This document shows, in pieces, positions 21,847-29,983 of a stretch of 33,356 nucleotides of DNA. A program made the translations under genes and the position numbers. The stretch is from the NCBI GenBank assembly GCA_934394615.1, contig CAKRRJ010000019.1, positions 1 through 33,356 of the forward strand. The letters run 5' to 3'. Numbering within the stretch: the first letter of the stretch is position 1; each line of letters opens with the position of its first letter. The DNA is from an uncultured Lachnospiraceae bacterium. Its GTDB lineage: Bacteria; Bacillota; Clostridia; Lachnospirales; Lachnospiraceae. The notes beneath the pieces were generated by a model. The model ran no database searches. It saw only the letters and a program-made list of their open reading frames with translations, and had not been told where the DNA came from.

Positions 21847-21925
21847 CAAATCCATTCGCTTGACACCCCCAAACAAACGCATACCATTTTATTCTATAAT
21901 CAGCGGACGCGATATACACAGCAAC

Positions 21926-21966
21926 AAAAGGAGCAGCTGCGCGGGAATCACGCTGCTCCTCCTTTT
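21926..21966 (-). terminator. Terminator after the GT2-GT4 gene
   Basis: GGAGCAGC (21930-21937) pairs with GCTGCTCC (21952-21959), flanked by AAAA and TTTT. On the minus strand it is followed by CCTTTTGTTGCT. It lies about 20-60 bases after the stop of the fusion glycosyltransferase and separates the two operons of the locus. Confidence 0.6.
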
Positions 21967-21984
21967 CACAAATACCGTTTTCTT

Positions 21985-24330
21985 TTAATGGTGGATCTTC
22001 CAGAGAAGCCGTCCCAGATAATTGTATTTTTCAATCTTCTGTAACCGTTCTTCGTGCCATTTCTGAATGCCCCACTGATGATTAATGGACTGTTCATGAC
22101 GATTTACTACTTCTTCATGTCTCGAAAGAACTTTTTCGCATTCAGCCAGACGCGCCATGATCTCCGGATTCGCAGCTGTGCCTGCTGTATTTCCTGTATA
22201 AACCGGATACGGCTGAACCGTATTCTCCGACGCAAGATTGGTTATATAAAGTTCATCCGCCAACGGTCCCAGTTCCTGTAAAACAGCACTCATGTGCTTC
22301 CGTTTTTCACGGAGATTTTCATCCTTTACCAGACGTTCAAGCTCTGTATCGAAATACCGAATCATTGCATCAATCGTAAAGCCCTGTTCGATTTTTTTCC
22401 TGCAGTTTAAGGAAAGCTCTTCCCATTTTGTATGATCCGATAAAATAGACACAATAGCTTTTCCATAGCTTTCTATTTCTTCCAGCGAAAAATCCTTCGA
22501 ATCAAAAGCTGCTGCCTCATCCTGTAAAAATGGCAGTAGTGCGCCAACTGTATCATCCACAAGATCCTTCTGACCGCCTACATCCGCACTCACAACCGGC
22601 ACTCCCATTGCGCAGGACTCATAAGCCGTAAGGGCAAGTCCCTCCTTTACACTGCAGATCAGCGTAATCTTTGCGTCGCGGTAATATGGACGGACTTCGC
22701 TTTTGGCTCCCAGGAAATATACCGTTTCTTTCAGATTCATGGCCTTGGAAGTCTGAATCAGTTCCTGCTCTAGCGGACCATCTCCAATCACAGCAAATGC
22801 AGCATTCGGCACATACCGTTTTACATACTCTGCTATTTTCAGCATTAAAAACGGCCGTTTCTGCGGATGCAGCCTGCAGATAAATAAAATGATTGGCCGG
22901 TCTTCTTTTATTCCTAACTCTCTATAAAGCAACCCTTCACGTACTTTTGACGCGTCAAACAGTTTTTCATCGATTCCAATATGTACTGTTTCTACCTCAT
23001 CCGGCAGGCGGTGAAAATGATCAATCATCACATCGCGGGTAGCACTGTTACACACATAAGTACGCTCCAGTACCTTGCCCATAATCGCACTGCTGCGCGC
23101 ATGACCACCATTTCTCCAGTACCATTCCTCCATGTGGACATAATCCACGATTGCCACGTTCGGATGATTTTTCCGAATCCATGTCAGAAGATAATAGCCA
23201 TCTACAGAATTGCTCTGGAATAAAACATCGATCTCTCTGCTCCGGATAAAATAGTCGATAAATTCCGGGTAATCGGTTGGTGACAGGAAATTCGGCAGAT
23301 TGAATATCTCCGGCGTTACTTCGCGGAATCGCTGAAGCCATGTATTATCACTCTTTTCCGTCGTAATAATGCTGACCTCATATTTATCCGGATCCAGACC
23401 TGCAATCAGATCCAGATTAAATTTATCTGCGCCGCCCATAACAAGCCACGGAAGTAAAAACAGAACATGTATCTTTTCATGTTTTTCATAGGTATGGCGT
23501 GTCCAGTCCGAAACATGCAGATCCTCATAATTTTTCCATGAATTTGTCGGATACAAAACCGGTTTTTCTGGTTCAATCACAAAAGAAGCCGCTTCTTTTA
23601 TGATCTTCATGCTGTTTTTTTCAATTTGCGGGTCATTATGTACAGAACCAAAAACACCCGTTTTACTTCGACGATACCAGAATAAATGCTCTCCTCGTAT
23701 CTGAACCGGATAACAGCCTTTCGCAAGCAGTTTTAACCAGAAATGCCAGTCCTCATCAAATGGAATATCTTTCACCGAATATAAACCAACTTCTTCTGCC
23801 TTCTGCTTACGGATCAGAGCTGTTAAAGTAAGATGGTTTTCCCGCTTCATCCGCTCCGGGTCAAATGGAATCTCCCACAGGTATTCCTCACCTTCAAACC
23901 CAACCGAGTCTGCATAGGCCCAAGCTGCTTCCGGATTAAACTGCAACGTCCAGAACTCATACTCCAAGCAGGTTGGCTCAATCAGGTCATCGCTGTCCAG
24001 TGGAAACATATATTCTGTCACCGCTGCCTGAATTCCCGTATTTCTCGCGGACGAAGCTCCGGCATTCTCCTGATGGATAACCCGGATGCGCTTATCCGTA
24101 GCCGCTAACTGCTCCAGCAATTCCAGCGATTCCTCATTTGTTGAGCCGTCATCAACAATGATCCACTCAAACCACGGAAATGTCTGATTCAATACAGAAT
24201 TGTACGTCTGTCTGAACGATCTACCGGCATTGTAAAATGCCGTGATAATAGAAATTAACGGAGTCCCCCCTGTTGCCAGTGGTTTATTCCACAATTGTAA
24301 CCCCGGCTGTTTTGAATAATCAAAGCTCAT
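21985..24330 (-). CDS. Bifunctional glycosyltransferase, GT2 fused to GT4
   Basis: One 781-residue protein with two sugar transferases. Residues about 20-240 are a GT-A fold GT2 domain: LISIITAFYNAG, WIIVDDGSTNEES, ENAGASSARNTGI and the metal-binding DSDD (112-115). Residues about 285-660 are a GT-B fold GT4 domain: IHVLFLLPWLVMGGADKFNLDL, RPIILFICRLHPQKRP and SVKEGLALTAYESCAMGVPVV. The last 60 residues are polar and helical (LAECEKVLSRHEEVVNRHE and so on), a likely coiled coil, ending in a basic amphipathic stretch LGRLLWKIHH. No membrane span. AGGAG precedes the ATG. It follows the pyruvyltransferase gene by 21 bases and ends the first operon. It probably adds two successive sugars of the repeat unit; sugar identities are unknown. 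Confidence 0.92.
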   Translation of the reverse strand: MSFDYSKQPGLQLWNKPLATGGTPLISIITAFYNAGRSFRQTYNSVLNQTFPWFEWIIVDDGSTNEESLELLEQLAATDKRIRVIHQENAGASSARNTGIQAAVTEYMFPLDSDDLIEPTCLEYEFWTLQFNPEAAWAYADSVGFEGEEYLWEIPFDPERMKRENHLTLTALIRKQKAEEVGLYSVKDIPFDEDWHFWLKLLAKGCYPVQIRGEHLFWYRRSKTGVFGSVHNDPQIEKNSMKIIKEAASFVIEPEKPVLYPTNSWKNYEDLHVSDWTRHTYEKHEKIHVLFLLPWLVMGGADKFNLDLIAGLDPDKYEVSIITTEKSDNTWLQRFREVTPEIFNLPNFLSPTDYPEFIDYFIRSREIDVLFQSNSVDGYYLLTWIRKNHPNVAIVDYVHMEEWYWRNGGHARSSAIMGKVLERTYVCNSATRDVMIDHFHRLPDEVETVHIGIDEKLFDASKVREGLLYRELGIKEDRPIILFICRLHPQKRPFLMLKIAEYVKRYVPNAAFAVIGDGPLEQELIQTSKAMNLKETVYFLGAKSEVRPYYRDAKITLICSVKEGLALTAYESCAMGVPVVSADVGGQKDLVDDTVGALLPFLQDEAAAFDSKDFSLEEIESYGKAIVSILSDHTKWEELSLNCRKKIEQGFTIDAMIRYFDTELERLVKDENLREKRKHMSAVLQELGPLADELYITNLASENTVQPYPVYTGNTAGTAANPEIMARLAECEKVLSRHEEVVNRHEQSINHQWGIQKWHEERLQKIEKYNYLGRLLWKIHH

Positions 24331-24351
24331 AACTATCTCCTATCAATACCT

Positions 24352-25548
24352 TCATCTGTTTAACAGTGATTGAATATATCTTTCCTGTTCTGCTGAATGC
24401 TCCTCAAGCCATTTTTTCCCTTTTTCCAGCTCGCCGATCCATGTTTTCAGTTCACTGATCTGTGCTTCCAGCTGGGGAACCCATGCTTCCAGTTCATGGA
24501 TTCTCTTGTCTTTTGCCTCAATCTGCTCCACATACCACTTCTGCGAATCCAACTGCTCCTGCCATGCGCGTTTGGATATTCCCATAAAATCATCTGCGAG
24601 CAGGCTGCGCTGCCAGAGTGCTTTTTCTTTCCAAAAAGTATGGAACAAACTTAAGTCCGGCAAAGTTATGTTGCTTTCATAGCTCCCGGATCTCTCGATA
24701 AAATCCCGGCAGCATTTTATTAAACTCTGCTGCAGATCTTTATACTTTTCCGTATTGGAAAATGGGTTCTGCCAGTCAAACTCTCTCTGCAAAAATTCAC
24801 TGACGCTGCAGTGTGTCACATAATCCTTATAAGACGCGATTCTGTAGCGGGTGTCCTCATTATCATCCAGCAAAAGAAGAACTGGCACGCCCAAAGCCAA
24901 ACATGGCAGCGCGCAATGCAGCCTCGTAGTGATCACACACTTTGCGCCCTGATATTTCTTTAAAAGGCACTCCACATCCCTGCTTCGCTGTTCCCAGTTC
25001 TGGTTACTGTACTTTTCATCCGCATTATGGCTGACAAATTCTATCTGGTCTTCCCCAACTGCTTCACAGACCCGCTTCCGCACTTGCTCCGGAACATCAG
25101 TCAAAATGTACTTACCGTGTTTTTCCGCATCCGGATATGGCTCCAGTGTCAGAGTCAGACATCCGGAAAAATAAGCATCGATATCCCTCTGCTTCATTTT
25201 TTCCAACGTGGAAAAGTCGCGGCATCCGATCGGCGCGTGTTCCACCAAATAATCTTTTCCCAGGCCATCCAGATAAGCATCTTTTATCCCATGAAACTTA
25301 TTATCCGTAAAATGAATCCCAATAAACAAAGGATTGATATACGGAGACGGCGGCCAGTGCGATTTTTCATGTAAGAACCATCCATTCAGAATGGCTGAAA
25401 CTGGTTCTTTCTCCTCTGGAGAAAACAGGTCCAGGTTTTCACGATCGATAATATAGTCAATCGATGGCAAAAAACGTGATGCCGCATAAGATAAGATATC
25501 ATCACCAATATTGTCTGTTTTTAAGTAAACAACCAATCCGTATTTCAC
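24352..25548 (-). CDS. Polysaccharide pyruvyltransferase-family protein with C-terminal coiled coil
   Basis: Member of the CsaB/polysaccharide pyruvyltransferase family, which transfers pyruvate from phosphoenolpyruvate to a glycan as a ketal. The body (about residues 1-320 of 398) shows the family start KYGLVVYLKTDNIGDDILSY, the segment APIGCRDFSTLEKMKQRDIDAYFSGCLTL, and the strong CVITTRLHCALPCLALGVPVLLL. The final 70 residues form a coiled coil with repeated Trp-containing heptads (HELEAWVPQLE, ISELKTWIGELEKGKKWLEEH). Start choice: an ATG at 25572 overlaps the previous gene and has no ribosome binding site, while GTG at 25548 follows AAAGGCGG at good spacing and gives the family-like start VKYGL. 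Some members of this family have other substrates, so pyruvylation is likely but not certain. Confidence 0.85.
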   Translation of the reverse strand: MKYGLVVYLKTDNIGDDILSYAASRFLPSIDYIIDRENLDLFSPEEKEPVSAILNGWFLHEKSHWPPSPYINPLFIGIHFTDNKFHGIKDAYLDGLGKDYLVEHAPIGCRDFSTLEKMKQRDIDAYFSGCLTLTLEPYPDAEKHGKYILTDVPEQVRKRVCEAVGEDQIEFVSHNADEKYSNQNWEQRSRDVECLLKKYQGAKCVITTRLHCALPCLALGVPVLLLLDDNEDTRYRIASYKDYVTHCSVSEFLQREFDWQNPFSNTEKYKDLQQSLIKCCRDFIERSGSYESNITLPDLSLFHTFWKEKALWQRSLLADDFMGISKRAWQEQLDSQKWYVEQIEAKDKRIHELEAWVPQLEAQISELKTWIGELEKGKKWLEEHSAEQERYIQSLLNR

Positions 25549-25562
25549 AAATACCGCCTTTC

Positions 25563-27449
25563 TTAAAACCATTTTACGATTTTCTTCACCAGTTCCCGTC
25601 TCCGGCTTCCATATGGAAGAACCTTTGTTGCGAATTTACGGATTGCCGGATCATTGCCCAGCTGCTGCACAGCAGATCTCGCTGCTGCATTCTCGCTTTC
25701 CTCCATAAAACAGCGTTTGATATGCCGCAGCAAAACCGGATACCACGGTGACAGCTTCGCGTATTCCCAGAAATACTCCGCAAAGTCGCAGTCCACCGTA
25801 TCCCATGGCTTCTGATAACCGGCAAAATGGATCATGTATGGATTTTTCCGTGCCTCTGCGTACTCGCCATACAGTGCTCTTGGTGCCATTTTCATGATAT
25901 CCATACGGCTTCGTCCCGGTTCCTGCCAGTTCATCAGCGTATTCCACTGCTGCGGTATGTAAGATACCTTATTTTTACAGATAATGTTCATGACATCCTG
26001 ATCGTGGCAGCGGAACGAATTTTTTAACGCAAGCTGGATCATTTCTTCCGAAGTAGCCGTTTTTCTCAAACGGTCCAGATCGATCAGCAGTACACCTGCC
26101 TGGAAGTAATCATATGGGCTGTCCAGTCCCAGTGTTTCTGTCGCGTATTTTTTCCAGTCATTCAGATTCAAATTCATCTGCCCCGCAACATCAATATCCT
26201 TTGCGGCACCAATGATAGCTCCATTCAGGTCCATATCATAAAGTTCCGCAACATCATGATCCACAACCATATCGCAGTCCAGATACAGAATCTTATGATA
26301 ATCCGGCATAATTTCCGGAATGATCAGACGGTAATATGTCTCGACAGACAGATGCTGGTCCACAAACAGCCGGTCCGCGTCAAAGTACTCACAGACTCTC
26401 GCAAAGCGGATGGAAATATTCGCTCTGTCCTTCGCTGCCATCCGAATCAGGCGCTGGTTTTTTTCTGAAATATCGTTGAACAGAACAATGATGTCGTACT
26501 GTCTCTCCGGTGAAGCATTTGCCACCACCGAACGGATCATAACATCCAGATACGGCGCGAATTTATCGTTTGCGGAAAGAACGACCGGCACTGCGTTCTC
26601 ATAAGCCGGTCTCAGTTTTACCTTCGGCGCTGTATCACGAAACAGTGTTTTCGGAAGTTCAAAGGACTGAATACCACTCTGCTGTTTCAGATACATGCAA
26701 TAAATACCGCACAAACGCTCTGCCAGATATCCCATTACCCGGTACTCCTCGACACTGTACCAGGTCGTATTAATCTTCTTTTCTGCTTCAAACAGAATAT
26801 CAAACAGCCATGCGCAATAGTTCTGGTAAATTTCCCTCTTCATAATGAACATATTGCATTCATAGGCGGTAGAGGAACGCATATAAGCGTCTGCCACATC
26901 CCGAAACTCCGGATACTTCTCTTTTAAAATATCCAGCGTGATATCCAAATCCTCTCGGTGCTGGAATGGTACCACTCCGTATTCGCGGTAAACATCCATC
27001 AGGGCACCGCCTTCCTGGATGCGCGGATATTTTCTGCCCTTTACTGTAATCACATCATACTTTGTGATCAGTTCTTTCATGGTCTCCGGCTGCAGTTTCA
27101 GTTCCTGAACCGCTGCCTCTGAGATCCGGTCATACGCAATATTTCCCCACCCGTCATCCCGGTCGATATCCGGGTCGAAAGAAAAATATCTTCGGTAATG
27201 GAAAAATCCATAATAATCGGCATCATCGTTTTTCCAGGCCCAGTACTGCGCTGTTAATTCACAATATGTTTTGTTTTTTTCAGAAATCGAATCCCCTTCA
27301 TCGTCATGCAGCATTCCTTCCAGATGACTGCCAGATAACGCGGCTCCTACCTGTATCGGATACAGATAAGGGTTCTCAGGAACATAAGATGGCTTATGAC
27401 ACACCACATATATTTTAATGTTCGGATCGTTCTTATCACATTTTCCCAT
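25563..27449 (-). CDS. DUF4422-GT8 fusion glycosyltransferase
   Basis: A 628-residue protein with two transferase-like parts. Residues 10-255 are a DUF4422 domain: IYVVCHKPSYVPENPYLYPIQVG, then YCELTAQYWAWKN and YYGFFHYRRYF. Residues about 287-560 are a GT8 retaining glycosyltransferase with the strand VVLSANDKFAPYLDVMIRS, metal-binding DCD (391-393) in KILYLDCDMVVDHDV, the acceptor segment DYFQAGVLLIDLDRL, and a late HFAGYQKPWD. GT8 members typically use UDP-glucose or UDP-galactose. The C-terminus ends in VLPYGSRRRELVKKIVKWF, a basic amphipathic helix likely to hold the protein at the membrane. It sits between the ABC ATPase (14-base gap) and the pyruvyltransferase (14-base gap from the chosen start). 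Linkages made are unknown. Confidence 0.92.
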   Translation of the reverse strand: MGKCDKNDPNIKIYVVCHKPSYVPENPYLYPIQVGAALSGSHLEGMLHDDEGDSISEKNKTYCELTAQYWAWKNDDADYYGFFHYRRYFSFDPDIDRDDGWGNIAYDRISEAAVQELKLQPETMKELITKYDVITVKGRKYPRIQEGGALMDVYREYGVVPFQHREDLDITLDILKEKYPEFRDVADAYMRSSTAYECNMFIMKREIYQNYCAWLFDILFEAEKKINTTWYSVEEYRVMGYLAERLCGIYCMYLKQQSGIQSFELPKTLFRDTAPKVKLRPAYENAVPVVLSANDKFAPYLDVMIRSVVANASPERQYDIIVLFNDISEKNQRLIRMAAKDRANISIRFARVCEYFDADRLFVDQHLSVETYYRLIIPEIMPDYHKILYLDCDMVVDHDVAELYDMDLNGAIIGAAKDIDVAGQMNLNLNDWKKYATETLGLDSPYDYFQAGVLLIDLDRLRKTATSEEMIQLALKNSFRCHDQDVMNIICKNKVSYIPQQWNTLMNWQEPGRSRMDIMKMAPRALYGEYAEARKNPYMIHFAGYQKPWDTVDCDFAEYFWEYAKLSPWYPVLLRHIKRCFMEESENAAARSAVQQLGNDPAIRKFATKVLPYGSRRRELVKKIVKWF

Positions 27450-27463
27450 TCGGCGGTTCCTTT

Positions 27464-28216
27464 CTACTCTAAAGACAGACTGTGCATATAGGCATCGCAG
27501 ACACCCGCTGCCTCGCCCTGCATGATCACATTTCCTTTATCCAGCCAGATCGCGTGGTCGCACAACTGACGTACCGTAGGCATGGTGTGTGACACAAACA
27601 ACAGTGTTGTTCCATTCTTTAACATATGCTGCATGCGCTCCTGACACTTTTCCTGGAACGCTGCGTCTCCTACCGCCAGCACTTCGTCAACGATCAGGAT
27701 TTCCGGCTGTACGATCGTGGCAATCGCAAATCCAAGACGTGCCGCCATACCGGAAGAATAGTTCTTGATCGGCATGTTCATAAAATCCCGCAGCTCCGCG
27801 AACTCTACGATCTCGTCGTAATGGCTGTCCATAAATTCTTTGCTGTATCCAAGTACTGCGCCATTTAAGTAAATATTTTCGGTTGCTGTCAGTTCTCCAT
27901 CAAAGCCGGCACCAAGCTCGATCAGCGGAGCAATGCTGCCCCGCACCTCTACCGTTCCCCGGTACGGCTTTAATATTCCACAGATGAGTTTTAACAACGT
28001 GGATTTTCCGGAACCGTTCGTTCCGATCAGTCCCCATGCTTCGCCTTTTTTTACTTCGAAATTGACATCTTTTAACGCCATAAACTCCTGAAACATCAGC
28101 TCCCGTTTCACAAGCTTGACAAAATACTCTTTTAAGTTGTCTACTTTTTCCGAAGCCATATTAAAGCGGACTGCCGCATCCGTTACTTTTATCATGAAAT
28201 CCTGTTCTGATGGCAT
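27464..28216 (-). CDS. ABC transporter ATP-binding protein, polysaccharide/teichoic acid export (TagH/Wzt-like)
   Basis: ATPase half of an exporter that moves lipid-linked polysaccharide across the membrane. In 250 residues it has Walker A GTNGSGKST (about 66-73), the subfamily signature loop IELGAGFDGELTATENIYLNG, an ABC signature written YSSGM instead of LSGGQ, Walker B ILIVDEVLAVGD, and the switch His in LLFVSHTM. It ends right after the ATPase core and lacks the C-terminal carbohydrate-binding domain of Wzt proteins that recognise capped chains. Start choice: the AGGAGGTG ribosome binding site points to the ATG at 28216; a GTG at 28225 would lie inside it. It follows the permease by 12 bases. 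Function as exporter is firm at family level. Confidence 0.93.
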   Translation of the reverse strand: MPSEQDFMIKVTDAAVRFNMASEKVDNLKEYFVKLVKRELMFQEFMALKDVNFEVKKGEAWGLIGTNGSGKSTLLKLICGILKPYRGTVEVRGSIAPLIELGAGFDGELTATENIYLNGAVLGYSKEFMDSHYDEIVEFAELRDFMNMPIKNYSSGMAARLGFAIATIVQPEILIVDEVLAVGDAAFQEKCQERMQHMLKNGTTLLFVSHTMPTVRQLCDHAIWLDKGNVIMQGEAAGVCDAYMHSLSLE

Positions 28217-28228
28217 CCTGCGCACCTC

Positions 28229-29017
28229 CTATATATACAGGATAAATTTATCCTGTGTTTTCAAAAATGCCCACGTTCCGAGCACCAGCATAAACAACGC
28301 TGCCCCGGTTCCTGCTGCCATTAAATACAGATCCGGCATCTGGCAGTTCAAAACGATCTGACGGAACTGCGTAATGTAAAAATACATCGGATTCAGTGTC
28401 ATGACCAGTTTGCGCAGTGCATCCGGCAGTAATGTGATCGGATAAAATAATGGTGTTAAATACATCCATGCAGTCAGCACGGCATTGTAAATATGCTGAA
28501 TATCACGAAAGAACACACATCCCTGCGCAAGCAGCATGCCAAGTCCAAGGCAGAAGATATACTCCTGCAGCAGTACAAACGGGATGAGAATATAATACAC
28601 GTTTACGGTAACACGGCATACAATAAATACGACTACCAGCGCTCCCAGTGCAAACAGCGTATTGACAAAAGAACTGGTAACTTTCGCCACGGTAAATACA
28701 TACTTCGGAACGTAAGTTTTCTTTAACAGTGCCGCATTTCCGGTTATGGAAAAAATAGCCTGCGTTGTCGACTCACTCATAAAGTTATACAGGGTCTGGC
28801 CAATGATCAGGTATACCGGGAAGTTCACAATATCAGAACGGAACATGTTTGAAAATACGATCACCATAATTACCATGACCATAAGTGGGTTCAGAATGCT
28901 CCATAAGTATCCCAGAAAGCTTCTGCGGTATTTCAGTTTTACATCTTTCGCTACAAGCTGTTCCATTAAAAAGCGGTACTTATAAAAACCGCCCAATCGC
29001 TTTAAAAATATATCCAT
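28229..29017 (-). CDS. ABC-2 type polysaccharide export permease (TagG/Wzm-like)
   Basis: Membrane half of the exporter. The 262 residues hold six membrane segments in the ABC-2 arrangement; a cytoplasmic N-terminal amphipathic helix (RFLMEQLVAKDVKLKYRRSFLGYLWSI) precedes the first, as in Wzm and TagG, and the family stretch LNPLMVMVIMVIVFSNMF follows. Later marks are the pore segment YLTPLFYPITLLPDALRKLVMTLNPM and the final helix. It is followed after 12 bases by its ATPase and preceded by a DUF4422 gene. It is expected to export the undecaprenyl-linked glycan built by the neighbouring glycosyltransferases. Confidence 0.93.
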   Translation of the reverse strand: MDIFLKRLGGFYKYRFLMEQLVAKDVKLKYRRSFLGYLWSILNPLMVMVIMVIVFSNMFRSDIVNFPVYLIIGQTLYNFMSESTTQAIFSITGNAALLKKTYVPKYVFTVAKVTSSFVNTLFALGALVVVFIVCRVTVNVYYILIPFVLLQEYIFCLGLGMLLAQGCVFFRDIQHIYNAVLTAWMYLTPLFYPITLLPDALRKLVMTLNPMYFYITQFRQIVLNCQMPDLYLMAAGTGAALFMLVLGTWAFLKTQDKFILYI

Positions 29018-29035
29018 AACTGCTCCTTTAAATCA

Positions 29036-29983
29036 TCATCGTAAAAAAAGACTGCGAAGAATCATACGTCTCCGGCTTCCTGCCGGAAAGGCCTGATTCA
29101 GTTTCCGCATATCAATTCGGATCTCATATTTTGTCGGCTTCAGCCGGAATGTCCGGATATTCGATACAGATTCCTCCTTTCCCGGTTCTGTGTTATAAAA
29201 CTTCAGATAAGGAAGTTCCGCGCATACTGCTCCATGCTCCCGCTGATACAGATAGAAAACACCAAACAGGCGCTCTGCCAGAAAGCCCATCTGCCTCGGC
29301 GGCACCTGTTTTCCTGCCTCTGTGACCTGCTGTTCGTATGCCTGAAGAATGGTAAACAGCCAGTTCATATAGGAGTCGAACAGGTTTCGCTTCATGACAT
29401 ACATATTCATATAGTATATTTCATTTGAGGCCATATACTGGTCCGCAGCGCTGGAATATTCCGGATACAGCGTCTTTAATATCGTTAAGACCTGCTTCAA
29501 TTCTTCTTCCGGATGATACTGGCAGTACTGCCGGTACACGGTTGTGTTGATCTTTTCCCGGAGAACTGTCAAAAGGTCATAATTTCGAATCGTCTGTTCC
29601 ATCCAGTCCGGTTCCAGGCGGTATGCCGTAAGATCATCCCAGACCGCATCCAGTTCCCGGTATGGCAGCGGATTTTTCCCAACCGCCATCCTGCCATTTG
29701 GTTCTACCGGATAGATTTCCGCAAATGACAGATATCTTCTATAGTGAAAAAAGCCATAATATTCGCATTCTGTATTCTTCCACGCCCAGTACTGCGCTGT
29801 CAGCTCGCAGTATTCCGGGTTCTTACTGGAAATATTATCGCCAGTATTGTCGTACAGCATACCCGGATAGTGCTCCTCTCTCAGAGCCGTTCCAACCTGT
29901 ACCGGAAAAAGAAGTGGATTTTCCAGCACATAGGACGGTTTATGGCATGCCACGAAAATACATATTTCCGGTGATGTCATCAT
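29036..29983 (-). CDS. DUF4422 glycosyltransferase
   Basis: Stand-alone DUF4422 protein of 315 residues, a family linked to capsule and exopolysaccharide synthesis as probable galactosyl- or related transferases. It matches the N-terminal half of the neighbouring fusion protein closely: CIFVACHKPSYVLENPLLFPVQVG, YCELTAQYWAWKN, YYGFFHYRRYLSF, YYMNMYVMKRNLF and MGFLAERLFGVFYLY. It too ends in a Pro-x-Gly-Ser-Arg-Arg-Arg motif and a short basic helix (AFPAGSRRRMILRSLFLR), a likely peripheral membrane tether. Its ATG overlaps the stop of the sugar transferase gene by four bases (ATGA), so translation is coupled; GAAGGTG lies seven bases upstream. Probably adds the sugar next to the first one. Exact linkage unknown. 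Confidence 0.9.
   Translation of the reverse strand: MMTSPEICIFVACHKPSYVLENPLLFPVQVGTALREEHYPGMLYDNTGDNISSKNPEYCELTAQYWAWKNTECEYYGFFHYRRYLSFAEIYPVEPNGRMAVGKNPLPYRELDAVWDDLTAYRLEPDWMEQTIRNYDLLTVLREKINTTVYRQYCQYHPEEELKQVLTILKTLYPEYSSAADQYMASNEIYYMNMYVMKRNLFDSYMNWLFTILQAYEQQVTEAGKQVPPRQMGFLAERLFGVFYLYQREHGAVCAELPYLKFYNTEPGKEESVSNIRTFRLKPTKYEIRIDMRKLNQAFPAGSRRRMILRSLFLR

Noticed and set aside
21860..21900. A plus-strand promoter, TTGACA (21860-21865) with TATAAT (21895-21900)
   Set aside because: The two perfect boxes are 29 bases apart, far beyond the 16-18 needed, and no plus-strand gene follows.
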